Shown in pieces: positions 1-8,498 of a stretch of 64,000 bases of DNA. How positions within the stretch are numbered: position 1 is the stretch's first letter; the number at the start of each line of letters is the position of its first letter. Source of the stretch: Caballeronia pedi (GTDB lineage: Bacteria; Pseudomonadota; Gammaproteobacteria; Burkholderiales; Burkholderiaceae). A program made the translations under genes and the position numbers. The DNA is taken from the NCBI RefSeq assembly GCF_001544915.2, contig NZ_FCOE02000030.1, positions 34,834 to 98,833 on the forward strand, written 5' to 3'. The notes beneath the pieces were generated by a model that made no database searches, was not told the origin of the DNA, and saw nothing but the letters and a program-made list of their open reading frames with translations.

Positions 1-462
1 CAGCAGAAGGGCTGCTGTGCGCATGTGCATCAGACAGAATATGCAGCCGATGACGGTGATCGACATGTAGAAGGCGACGTGCGCTTGCTCGTAAGGGTCG
101 CCGTAGGGATAGAGCATCAACCCCCACGTGGTGAAACTCACGCCCAACACGACAAGCAGCCGCATCATGGTCTTCAGGCGGGCTGCGAGTTCGGCATCGG
201 TTCGTGCGGCAAGATCCTTCCTCCTTCCGAGCCACACGAGCAACCGGATTACACAGGCCGAACACATAGCGAGGGGCACGTAGATCGCGAGCCATGCGGG
301 CGCGCTATCGACATGCGTCACTGCGACGGCCACGCTGTTGATCACGAGGATCAGGTATAGCAACGGCAGTTGCCGCGAGAATGCGTCGAACTGCGAGCGC
401 GCGAGATCGGACGCTCGCCGAGAAAATGGGGACCCAACGTCAAAGCGGGTGCGAAAACTCAT
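1..462 (-). CDS. Membrane-anchored signalling protein, N-terminal part (cut by window edge)
   Basis: Reading leftwards from an ATG at 462-460, the frame stays open to base 1 (154 codons), so only the N-terminus is present. Four hydrophobic segments are visible at about residues 31-49, 56-78, 99-118 and 128-150. A basic loop (about 79-99) separates the second and third. Such four-helix N-termini, with 'QLPLLYL' before the first helix, are what I know from MASE-like sensors in front of GGDEF/EAL cyclic-di-GMP enzymes. The catalytic part would lie outside the window, so that identity is inference. The PilZ gene nearby would fit a c-di-GMP theme. No strong ribosome binding site is visible ahead of the start. 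Confidence 0.6.
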   Translation of the reverse strand, partial: MSFRTRFDVGSPFSRRASDLARSQFDAFSRQLPLLYLILVINSVAVAVTHVDSAPAWLAIYVPLAMCSACVIRLLVWLGRRKDLAARTDAELAARLKTMMRLLVVLGVSFTTWGLMLYPYGDPYEQAHVAFYMSITVIGCIFCLMHMRTAALLL

Positions 463-1330
463 AGCTTTGCAAAAAATCCGTTCGTCTGTTCGAGCCGAGT
501 TCAATAGCCGGGTTATCGCAACTAAAGTCCCGGCGAACTTCAATACGACGGCGTCCGCTTTCTTAAGCAGATAATTAAATAGCCAATATATACTCTAACG
601 AATATCATCGGCATTTGGTTGAAAAACTTGAAACGCGGGAAGATTTAGAAAGTTAATGGCGTTCCATAAATCATTTGGCGATGACTAAAGTCAGAACGCA
701 TGAACGAAATTGCGTCAAAATGAGTGGATCGTCGAACCCAATAATCCGCAAACTAAATTCATTCTTTTTTGCTAAAAGCGAACGGTGATGCTGCAACCGA
801 TCGCGCATGGTTCGGATGACTTACAAATCGGTCGCGACCGACTGCCACAGGTCGCTCGCACTTTACTAAGGGTTTGGTGGTCGCGACCGATATGGCGGGG
901 ACATTCTCGGTGAAGTCACATCGTCCCGACAATCCAGCGGTCTGCAGCTCCATTCAGGCCGGCAACGAAATCAGTCTCGCGTTGCTAGAGGTCGCTTCCA
1001 GCATTTTTCATCGGTGGTCGATTGGGATCGCGCGGCCATGGCCGCTCACGATGCCGTGGGTCAGCGCTTTGAACTGACGAGCATCATGAAGCTGCGTCTG
1101 TGGCAGGCGCGTGAGTGAACGATTCGCGAATCGTCCTATGATGGTTGGTCTGTTCGGCTATAACGAACTTTCGGTCCTATGCTCGTTGCGCGTGAGCGAC
1201 ACGCAGGCGAACGGCCTCGCCGAAAAGAAGCGTCGCAACCCGTCGTTTGGGGCGCCCGAGATTCTCGCAGCGATCAAGCGGTTGAAGAGTTGAGATTTCG
1301 TCGAACGAAAGAACTCCGTTCGGCGAATCG
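463..1330. other. Non-coding or decayed stretch
   Basis: AT-rich up to about 780, then GC-rich. I see no convincing gene. A 60-codon frame at 1111-1293 and open pieces at 870-1107 have no good ribosome binding site and resemble nothing I know. They may be remnants. The only distinct structure is the GGTCGCGACC palindrome pair listed separately. Confidence 0.5.
828..890. repeat. Paired palindromes built on GGTCGCGACC
   Basis: TCGGTCGCGACCGA at 828-841 is a perfect 14-bp palindrome. The core GGTCGCGACCGA recurs at 879-890, 49 bp further on. No gene starts close by, so a role as an operator is unproven. It may be a leftover regulatory region. Confidence 0.4.
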
Positions 1331-2215
1331 CTAACCGGCGCTGTCTGTGGCAGTCTCGAGCAAGTGCAGTCTGAGCAAGGCGACGGTCTCTACGGTCTGG
1401 CTGCTGAATTCCGCGCCGACCAGGATGGCCCCGTCGGCACAACGCCTAGTGTTGCGCGCGATGCAGTTGAACACAACGGCATGGAGCTTGCCGTCAGCTC
1501 TCAAGCGTAGCGCCAGTTTGAAGTGCTCGCCGACGTTAAGAAGTGCGTCCGACAGGCGCAGCGCGACCCCGCCCAGGCTCACGTTTTCGACGACGGCGTC
1601 GAATCCGGCCGCAACGACATCATTGCGAATGAGCCGTCCGGCCAGATCGGTCGACAGACGCACGTGTTTGCGCACGACGTGCGTTTGGACGACGTTGGGA
1701 TAAGCGAGGTACACGAGCTTTACCGGCGTCTCGCTCGTGCCGATCACCTTGCTTGAGAATTTATATACCTTCCTCCCAAGGAGCGCCTTGCACTCGACCT
1801 CGGCGCCTATGGTCATCGGTTCGTTTTCACTCGAGGGCGTGAGGATGAGTGCATCTCCACGGATAGCGCCCACGAACCCGGTACGCAGGGGACGGCCTTC
1901 GCGGCCGATCAGCGTGACTTGCAGACCGTCGAGGGTCTTGGGCAAAGCCGCGGGTATCGATGTCGTGACGGAATTGTCCATCGCAGCCGCCGCATGCTTG
2001 CCGGTGGAAATCAGGAGTTTCCCGGCTGCGCCAACCTGTTCGGCGCGTCCCACGTCCGGGTCGCGGAATCCCACAGCGAGGATCCTCTCGCGCTGGCTGT
2101 CCGATTGAACACAGTGGCCTCTCGTCAGCAGCAGCCGACCGCTCGCAGAGTAAATGGCGAAATCAATCGGCGCGCCGATTTTTATGTCTCTTGCCGTAAC
2201 CTTGACGAGTGCCAT
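1331..2215 (-). CDS. PilZ-domain c-di-GMP receptor, YcgR-like
   Basis: A cytoplasmic protein of about 294 residues that probably senses cyclic di-GMP. Residues 1-60 ('KVTARDIKIGAPIDFAIYSA') form a small N-terminal domain. A YcgR-N-like beta domain follows (about 95-190), then a PilZ domain. The PilZ domain shows the two expected ligand motifs: RKHVR (RxxxR) and ENVSLGG (D/NxSxxG). YcgR-type proteins act as flagellar brakes or adjust surface behaviour, but the target of this one cannot be read from sequence. Two ATGs lie in tandem at 2218 and 2215 behind GGGGAG. I prefer the second because its spacing to the ribosome binding site is better. The gene stands alone, with a chemoreceptor remnant upstream. 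Confidence 0.8.
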   Translation of the reverse strand: MALVKVTARDIKIGAPIDFAIYSASGRLLLTRGHCVQSDSQRERILAVGFRDPDVGRAEQVGAAGKLLISTGKHAAAAMDNSVTTSIPAALPKTLDGLQVTLIGREGRPLRTGFVGAIRGDALILTPSSENEPMTIGAEVECKALLGRKVYKFSSKVIGTSETPVKLVYLAYPNVVQTHVVRKHVRLSTDLAGRLIRNDVVAAGFDAVVENVSLGGVALRLSDALLNVGEHFKLALRLRADGKLHAVVFNCIARNTRRCADGAILVGAEFSSQTVETVALLRLHLLETATDSAG

Positions 2216-2499
2216 CATCTCCCCGTTCGCGTCTGGAATGCTCCGCCTGAGATAAGCAGGCTTAGTGCTTTTAGACTAACGCGGCGAGCCTGGGAGGCTC
2301 TGTGCGCCGCCACGCTTTCATCTGACGGATGTGCGTGGGCCGGGTAAAAGCGGAGTCGCGGAAGGACGGGTTCCTGGAAGGGCGGTAATGGTTTCGCGCC
2401 CATTGTCGAGAAAAAGCCCGCCACGCGAGCATCGTCTGTCTCGAGCACACAGCGCGTCGCAGCCCCCGCGAGTCCGTACCGAGAACAGTCGCCACGGCC

Positions 2500-3105
2500 G
2501 CATGCCAACGAGCGCGGCGACCGCGCTGTCGCCGTTTAGGCGGAAGGCTGCCACGGCAGTACGCAACGCACCCGCCTGATCTTCCAGCGACTGGGCGGCG
2601 GCGGCGGCCGCGGCCGCCTCGACGAACGCGGCGTTCAGGCTTCGCGACTTCGTCCATCTGGGTCGCGGCGACCGACCTGCTCGATGCCGCTGCTTTGCTC
2701 TTCGGAAGCCGCCGCGATCTCTCCCGCAATGTCGGGACCCGCTGCACGGCACCGATGACTTCCGCCATTGTGTGACCCGCTTCGTCGGCGAGGGCCGAGC
2801 CATTCTGAACGCGGTCCACCGAGGCTTCGATCAGTTCCTTGATCTCCTTCGCGGCCGCCGACGAGCGCTGAGTGCGTGTACGCACTTCGCCCGCAACCAC
2901 GGCAAAGCCACGCCCCTCTTCGCCCGCGCGTGCGGCTTCGAGCGCAGCGAGCGAGCTTGCGTGCCGGGCGTTCTCCACTTTCTGCTTCACCGTACTGGTG
3001 AGTTCCTCCATGCTCGACGCGGTTTCTTGCAACGCGGCGGCCTGTTTCTCCGCGCGCGAGGACAAATCGACGTTGCCGGCGGCGATCTGCCTGCCAGACA
3101 ACATT
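2500..3105 (-). pseudogene. Broken methyl-accepting chemotaxis protein, signalling domain only
   Basis: Recognisable pieces of an MCP signalling domain lie in three frames. One frame reads 'IAAGNVDLSSRAEKQAAALQ', 'ARAGEEGRGFAVVAGEVR' and 'AAKEIKELI'. A second reads 'GEIAAASEEQSSGIEQV' and a third 'SLEDQAGALRTAV'. At least three frameshifts are needed. Between 'NARHASSLA' and 'ALEAARAGEEGRG' about 65 residues of the usual hairpin are missing, so there is also an in-frame deletion. No transmembrane or ligand-binding part is present. This is a dead gene fragment; the intact chemoreceptor at 28.9-30.5 kb shows what the sequence should look like. Confidence 0.85.
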
Positions 3106-3397
3106 GATAGGCAAGGACTCATCGTCAACGATTAACGATAAGGAATGGTCAATCTGTCACCTGACATAAATAGTATTATCGCATTTATTAAGTATGCAGA
3201 TGTATAGTCCGACTGTTCCGTTGACCGTGCATGGTTTCACGTGAAATGTCACTCTTCACGCGCCGAAAATGCACAAAAAGTGCACTGATCAATTCCTTTT
3301 AACCATGGATCTCGCCGGATGCCTCGCCGCGGTGTACACAGGTGCCGGTCGATAACAGAAACGCCAGCTTTCGTGCTAGAAAGTGGGATCGATATTT

Positions 3398-3425
3398 ATG
3401 CTAAAATTGTGCTAATTATGTGCTT
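3398..3425 (+). promoter_or_regulatory. Direct repeats ahead of the RES-Xre pair
   Basis: The word (A/G)TGCT(A/T) begins at 3398, 3409 and 3420, exactly 11 bp apart, in an AT-rich stretch ending 11 bp before the antitoxin ATG. One more copy sits at 3373. One-turn spacing on a single DNA face fits an operator for an Xre/MbcA-type antitoxin that autoregulates its operon. This is inference from position and periodicity. The rest of 3106-3397 shows no gene. Confidence 0.5.
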
Positions 3426-3435
3426 GGAGCGAACC

Positions 3436-3840
3436 ATGAATTCGGATACCGGTGCCATTCCCAGTGCGGATGTGAGCTTTGACCGTTTCATGGCGTCATT
3501 ACGCGATCCCGAAGACCCGGCTCCGATTGTCTCCGCTCGACGCTTCGGCGAAGCCTTGCATATCGACTTGCAAACCCTTGCCCAGCAAGCACACGTACAT
3601 CGGAACACGATCAGCCGGCAGCCTGCATCCGAGAGCGTACAACGATTCCTCCGCGACGCTCTGCGGGTCATTCGCGCGGCCACGGATATCTCAGGCGACG
3701 TCACGAAGGCGCTGTTCTGGTATCGAAACGAACCGCTGCCCGTGTTCACCTACAAAACCGCCGAGCAATTGGTGTCCGAAGGTCGGGCCGATGACGTCCT
3801 TCGCTACGTTTCGTCGCTCGAGGCGGGCGCGGCAGGATGA
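3436..3840 (+). CDS. Xre/MbcA/ParS-type antitoxin (DUF2384)
   Basis: Antitoxin of 134 residues for the RES toxin that follows. The N-terminal half (about 35-75, 'ALHIDLQTLAQQAHVHRNTI') looks like a helix-turn-helix. The C-terminal half has the DUF2384 pattern 'ALFWYRNEPLPVFTYKTAEQ' followed by 'LVSEGRADDVLRYV'. In known systems this region inserts into the toxin active site. The chosen ATG follows GGAG at 3426-3429 with good spacing; an upstream in-frame ATG at 3418 lacks this. The stop overlaps the toxin start (ATGA), so the two are translationally coupled. Confidence 0.9.
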   Translation: MNSDTGAIPSADVSFDRFMASLRDPEDPAPIVSARRFGEALHIDLQTLAQQAHVHRNTISRQPASESVQRFLRDALRVIRAATDISGDVTKALFWYRNEPLPVFTYKTAEQLVSEGRADDVLRYVSSLEAGAAG

Positions 3841-4358
3841 TACTCACAGAATTGGCCGGGGTAACTGTCTATCGTATGCATGTTCCCCGGTGGGCTGTTG
3901 CGCCGACCAGCGGCGCGGGAGCAGGAACGCATGGCGGTCGCGCGAATCGTGTCGGACTGAATGCGCTCTATCTGGCCCTGGACCACGACACGGCCATCCG
4001 AGAGTATCAGCAGCTATCGTCTTTGATGCCGCCGGGGACGTTGGTCAGCTACAACCTCACGGCCGCTCCGATAGTCGACTTCACGGGCGGATACGAAAGC
4101 GGAAAGTGGTCTTCTCTGTGGGAGGATTTCTATTGCGACTGGCGCCGCTGCTGGTTCAATGAACGGATCGAGCCGCCCAGCTGGATCCTTGGCGATGAGG
4201 TCGTCTCGAGCGGTGCCAAGGGCATCCTCTTCAAATCGCGCTTGACGCCTGACGGTACAAATCTCGTTCTGTACACAGAGCGTCTTGACTCGACGGACCA
4301 CCTCGACGTCTACGATCCAAATAACGCTCTGCCGAAAAACCAGTCTTCGTGGGGTTGA
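3837..4358 (+). CDS. RES-domain toxin (NAD+-degrading type)
   Basis: A 173-residue RES-family protein, usual size for the family. Characterised relatives (MbcT, ParT and others) consume or transfer ADP-ribose from NAD+ and stop growth. The expected residues are visible: the arginine patch 'GGRANRVGLNALYLA' (about 33-47), Glu56 in 'AIREYQ' and the Ser134 motif 'ILFKSRL' that names the RES fold. It overlaps the antitoxin gene by four bases. The pair is complete and shows no frameshift, so it is probably functional, in contrast to the decayed genes around it. Confidence 0.9.
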   Translation: MILTELAGVTVYRMHVPRWAVAPTSGAGAGTHGGRANRVGLNALYLALDHDTAIREYQQLSSLMPPGTLVSYNLTAAPIVDFTGGYESGKWSSLWEDFYCDWRRCWFNERIEPPSWILGDEVVSSGAKGILFKSRLTPDGTNLVLYTERLDSTDHLDVYDPNNALPKNQSSWG

Positions 4359-4815
4359 GCTTGGAGAGCTCGACGGAAAATCGGGACATCGGGCGTCCTC
4401 GCCTCGCCGACGGAATCAATATCGATACTACATCTCGGGTCGACTATGCCTGATGTGGTGGACGGTTTGGCAGGATCCAAGGGTTGCACGGGAATGTACT
4501 TCGTACCACGAACGATCATGTTACCTATGTCAAATGTCGGTTCTGACGCAGAAAACGGAGTCAGTTCAACGTGCTTCCAGTTCGGTCGTCAGGCTCAGTT
4601 GCGGAATGTCGCGGCGGCGTGGCTGCTTGCGGTATATTCGCTCCGTCGTCTAATTCACCGCGCATCTATTAGAAATTAGCGTAACGGAGCCGCAGCTTAC
4701 TATGTCCGATGAGAAAGCGACTCGATGTGGTTAAAGGCGCGACCACATCATTGGGCGCCGCGCGACTCGCCGATCAAATCATGAAAGACGATCTTCAAAC
4801 CCATCAATCGTTTTT
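4359..4815. other. Intergenic, no gene seen
   Basis: Short open frames here (for example from 4446 and 4709) have no family resemblance and no clear ribosome binding site. Codon composition does not single one out. I cannot assign a function. Confidence 0.4.
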
Positions 4816-5610
4816 CTACGGCCCGCCGGGCGAAACCGTCTGCGCCTCAAGATGCATCGAATCCCGTGGCGTAAGTGTTCCGCCTTCCAAAACCTCGGCA
4901 TATACGCCAAGGTCGCCATGCTGGACATACTCGCGAATAGCGATGGGAACGTTAATGTTTCGCTCACCAGTCTCGGGATTGACACTGGTGGCCGGGCAAC
5001 GCTTTGTGCGTCGAGCGATTCGCAACTTCACGGTTCCGATAGTGATCTCTCGACCTAGCCATTCCAGTTCGCTCGAGGCGGGAGCGTCGTCAAAATACAG
5101 ATTCGCGCGAAACCGAAGAGGATCTAAAAAAACTCCGACGCGCTGTTGTAGATCCCGTACCGTGGCCAGATTAATAAGTGAAATACTGCGCATCAAGCTC
5201 GCAGAGTGCACGCTTACGTCAGTAAATTGGTGCCCAGGAGCGTTAATCAGCTCGGGCTCACCCGGCAGCGTCACATCGAGAAAATTCTTCGTAAACAGCG
5301 CAACATCAACTCGATCTGATTTTCTCGACAGGTCGTAGACACGCGCGAGTCCCTTGTAGGCGATCTCGAGTCGACCGCTCTCACTCGAGTACTTGGTTTT
5401 CAGATTGGCAAGGCGCTCATACTTCGCCAATACTAGGAACTTCGTTTTCGGCTGCGCAACGGGATTTTTGGGGTCGAACTGAAATGAGCCGTCAGTGATG
5501 GCGAACGCGCGATCGAGCGGAAAACCCTGTGAGGACTTCAGTTCCACCGAGGGGAGCTCCTCAGGGGACAGGCCTTTGACTGGATAACGATGCAGAGACG
5601 CGACGAACAC
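4816..5610 (-). CDS. MOSC domain protein with MOSC-N barrel
   Basis: About 264 residues. The N-terminal barrel opens with 'VASLHRYPVKGLSPEELPSV' and includes 'GFPLDRAFAI'. The C-terminal MOSC domain carries 'RRTKRCPATSVNPETGERN', whose Cys is the conserved sulfur- or metal-binding residue. MOSC proteins resemble the C-terminal domain of molybdenum-cofactor sulfurase and bacterial YcbX/YiiM, which help reduce N-hydroxylated compounds. The exact substrate is unknown. The start is not ATG. GTG at 5610 has GGAGG five bases upstream and is preferred; GTG at 5625 would add five residues. The gene is monocistronic, with no partner reductase next to it. Confidence 0.85.
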   Translation of the reverse strand: MFVASLHRYPVKGLSPEELPSVELKSSQGFPLDRAFAITDGSFQFDPKNPVAQPKTKFLVLAKYERLANLKTKYSSESGRLEIAYKGLARVYDLSRKSDRVDVALFTKNFLDVTLPGEPELINAPGHQFTDVSVHSASLMRSISLINLATVRDLQQRVGVFLDPLRFRANLYFDDAPASSELEWLGREITIGTVKLRIARRTKRCPATSVNPETGERNINVPIAIREYVQHGDLGVYAEVLEGGTLTPRDSMHLEAQTVSPGGP

Positions 5611-6122
5611 TGTTGCCTCCAACACGAAAATCGAGGACTTCAGACACGCAAAATGACTGTTCTTCTCGTCGCAACAATGGTTGCTATCAGAGCTAATCGC
5701 AGCATCGTTTGACGGTGCACACGTGTCACCGATGAAGGTATCACAGGTGAGACGATTGAGTGTCCGGCTGAACGAGGTCCCGGAGTGCGCTCAATGTTGT
5801 TTCTAATCTCCCGATTTGGTGCTGACGCCCACTCATTGCATGCCACCTCAAAGTTTTTGTTCGTTAGCGTACAGTCGATTCAACTACTAGAGACTATCTC
5901 GTCAGTAAGATTGGCAAGACCGTTTCACCATTTGGGCAGGACGCGCGCGGCGTCGGCCTTCGGTCCTTCCTGAACCAGTGCCTGCGGATTTGTTACGCGG
6001 GTCGATGATCACCATTCGAAGCCTAGCCAGCCTCGCTTCGGCACGACCGCTCGTGAAGTTTTCCAGTTTTCAGAAGCGACGGATAGAGAACGTTTTCAAT
6101 AGCTCTTGATGCGGAGACGGCC
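5611..6122. other. Intergenic region between divergent genes
   Basis: It separates the leftward MOSC gene from the rightward patatin gene and should hold both promoters. A 68-codon leftward frame (5640-5846) has no recognisable content. I see no convincing -35/-10 pair or palindrome. Confidence 0.4.
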
Positions 6123-8456
6123 ATGCGCTCCACGATTGCGATCTGCGTTGGGGCAGTACCGTTTTTGTACGGATGTGCGGTAGGTGGTGTTTCGCCCAGC
6201 ACGAGTGCATCACTCCCTCTGCATCCGTGCGGAGACTTGACCTCGGTAAATTGCATCATTGACTACGACTCGGCGCATGTCGAGGAATTGCGCCCAACAT
6301 CCGACCTGTATCCGCAACTTGGGCTGGCGATGTCCGGTGGTGGCTCAAAAGCCGCCCCTTTTGCGATGGGTGTGCTCAAGCGGTTCGTTGACGGTCCGGC
6401 CGGCGAGCAGTGGATCTACAAGACCGACTATCTGTCCTCGGTCTCTGGAAGTGGATACGCCGCCTTCTACATGTACTACAAGGCGTATGAGCTCGCGCAT
6501 GGAAAATACGCGTACGATCCGGCATTCCCAGGGTTGCAGCGCTTTTTTGTCGACTCACGACGCTTGAATAGCAACATCGACGCGCCGTACTTCGTCGACG
6601 TCAGATCGCAAGACCTGCGAGGCGTCAATGATGTCGAGAGCGTTGCGGAGTCGAACGATGGTTGTACACGATTGTCCGTACAAAACTATGCGGAGCCGGA
6701 CGGGCATCCACCATCACCTGGCGTGATTGATCGTCATTACGCGAACTACCAAGGCTGGGTGGAGTGCTATCAGGACCTCCTGATGTCCAAGCACTCTCCG
6801 GTGTCGACATCTCAGCGAGACATTGGGAACTTGGGCGGGACTTTCGCTTCGATGGTGACCGAGTCGGTCATCTCGCTTCCATTGCATTACTTCTCGAACC
6901 TGCTGTTCGACTGGCGCAAACCGCTGTCGCCATCGCAGTACGACTATCTATATGGAATAGAGCGAACGTATGCTTACATTCCTGAGCCAGGTACGCAGTT
7001 GCCAGTCGGTCCCCACGAAGATCGGTTTCGCCAGATGGTGAAGCAGTTCACGTTCGCCGACCTCTCGACGATCTACACCGGCGATGAGGCGGCGACCAAT
7101 GCAACCGTCGGAGGTTACCTGCCGAAGTGGATCCTGCAGGCAACCGGTGCTTCGGGAAACGTCGGCGTAGATCTTTCACGGGCGCCGTACGACCTTGCGA
7201 CGGACGTCTTCGAGATCACATTCGACGAATTTGGTTCAGGTCGATACGGCTACGTAAGAGGCTCGCCAGAATTGGTCGGTTTGACCGTTCCGCTCTCGGT
7301 GCTGTCGTCGGCCGCATTTGCTGATACCGCTCAGCGCTCTCTTAAGTATCCGAGAGCAGCAGTAAACGCGCTGCTCCAAGGATTGAACATTCGCTGGGGG
7401 CTGGACATCCCGAACTACAATCAGTCAAATCTGAGCCGGGTGAAGCATTCATTCCTGATCTGGCCATTTTACTTCCTCGACGACGACGTCACGACGCCCA
7501 AGGGACCGACGATTCATCTATCAGACGGAGGCCAAAGCGGCGACAACCTCGGAATGATCTCGTTGTTGAGACGTAGTGTGCAGAACATCGTCGTCGTTGC
7601 TGGAGAGAACGACTGGCACCGAGACGAGAAAAGCGACGGTTTCATTTCACTGTCTTCGCTGTGCTCCGTCAACTACTACTTGGTCCAACACGGTTACACG
7701 ATGGTTTTTGAAGCGGACCCTCGCGATCCCGGCACCGGGCCCACAACGCCGTTTGATCTATCCCAAAGTTGTCAGTGGGACGATAAGCACCGAAGCATAT
7801 CAATCCCCAATGTGACGGCGTCGAGTGAAAACCCGGCTAAAGATACAACGAACATCACGCCATTCAATTGGCGGCGTCGTGTGTGGATTGCCGATATCGT
7901 GAAGCTCAAGCACGGAGCCACGGAAACGTTGACGTTGAATCACGCCGGTCCCGATACAGCGCACACGCCACCGGGGCTCGACAGCGTCAAGATCTACTAC
8001 CTGATGTCCGCACTGGATCAAAAGGCTTGGATCAAGGTAGTGCGGGAGTGGTATCAGGCAGCCCCGGACGGCACGGGCCGTCCGGTCCGAAAGTGCCAGG
8101 GTGTCACGACGGGGCAGAGCGACGGCCTGACCTACTCATGCACTCTTCTAGAGTACGTCCACGACACGATGGTTTCGTCTGTCGTTGGTGGAGAAGACGG
8201 CCTCTCACCTGAGGATCGTGTGATTGCAGAAGATAGCGGGAAGTGGGTGTTCCCGCAGAATAGTACTGCGTTCACCACCTACAGCAACAGCATCTACCTC
8301 TTTCGCGCATACCGGGACCTTGGGTGGTTGTACGCTAATGATCTGTTGACCGCCGACAACCGACTGGCAACGTTACTCAAGCGAGCGCCGAATCGTCGGC
8401 CCGCTGGTTTGGACGGGATATATAGAAGTCGCACGATTCAGGCGTCGCGCCCGTAG
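6123..8456 (+). CDS. Patatin-like phospholipase, predicted lipoprotein
   Basis: A 777-residue predicted lipoprotein hydrolase. The signal peptide ends in the lipobox LYGC, so Cys18 would be lipidated. The patatin fold is marked by the oxyanion loop 'GGGSK' (72-76), the nucleophile elbow 'SVSGSG' (about 106-111, Ser108) and 'SDGGQ' (about 466-470), which supplies the catalytic Asp. The elbow is SVSGS rather than the usual GxSxG, closer to the GLSGS seen in cytosolic phospholipase A2. At 777 residues it is much longer than minimal patatins, with a large insertion between elbow and Asp. A membrane-lipid substrate is likely from the family. GGAG precedes the ATG. The next gene follows 42 bp later and encodes another exported protein. 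Confidence 0.85.
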   Translation: MRSTIAICVGAVPFLYGCAVGGVSPSTSASLPLHPCGDLTSVNCIIDYDSAHVEELRPTSDLYPQLGLAMSGGGSKAAPFAMGVLKRFVDGPAGEQWIYKTDYLSSVSGSGYAAFYMYYKAYELAHGKYAYDPAFPGLQRFFVDSRRLNSNIDAPYFVDVRSQDLRGVNDVESVAESNDGCTRLSVQNYAEPDGHPPSPGVIDRHYANYQGWVECYQDLLMSKHSPVSTSQRDIGNLGGTFASMVTESVISLPLHYFSNLLFDWRKPLSPSQYDYLYGIERTYAYIPEPGTQLPVGPHEDRFRQMVKQFTFADLSTIYTGDEAATNATVGGYLPKWILQATGASGNVGVDLSRAPYDLATDVFEITFDEFGSGRYGYVRGSPELVGLTVPLSVLSSAAFADTAQRSLKYPRAAVNALLQGLNIRWGLDIPNYNQSNLSRVKHSFLIWPFYFLDDDVTTPKGPTIHLSDGGQSGDNLGMISLLRRSVQNIVVVAGENDWHRDEKSDGFISLSSLCSVNYYLVQHGYTMVFEADPRDPGTGPTTPFDLSQSCQWDDKHRSISIPNVTASSENPAKDTTNITPFNWRRRVWIADIVKLKHGATETLTLNHAGPDTAHTPPGLDSVKIYYLMSALDQKAWIKVVREWYQAAPDGTGRPVRKCQGVTTGQSDGLTYSCTLLEYVHDTMVSSVVGGEDGLSPEDRVIAEDSGKWVFPQNSTAFTTYSNSIYLFRAYRDLGWLYANDLLTADNRLATLLKRAPNRRPAGLDGIYRSRTIQASRP

Positions 8457-8498
8457 CAGCATCACTGTCGAATTCTCAACCTCGCGAAGGAGATTGCG

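Noticed and set aside
1111..1293. 60-codon rightward frame
   Set aside because: No ribosome binding site, no recognisable family, short; could be chance.
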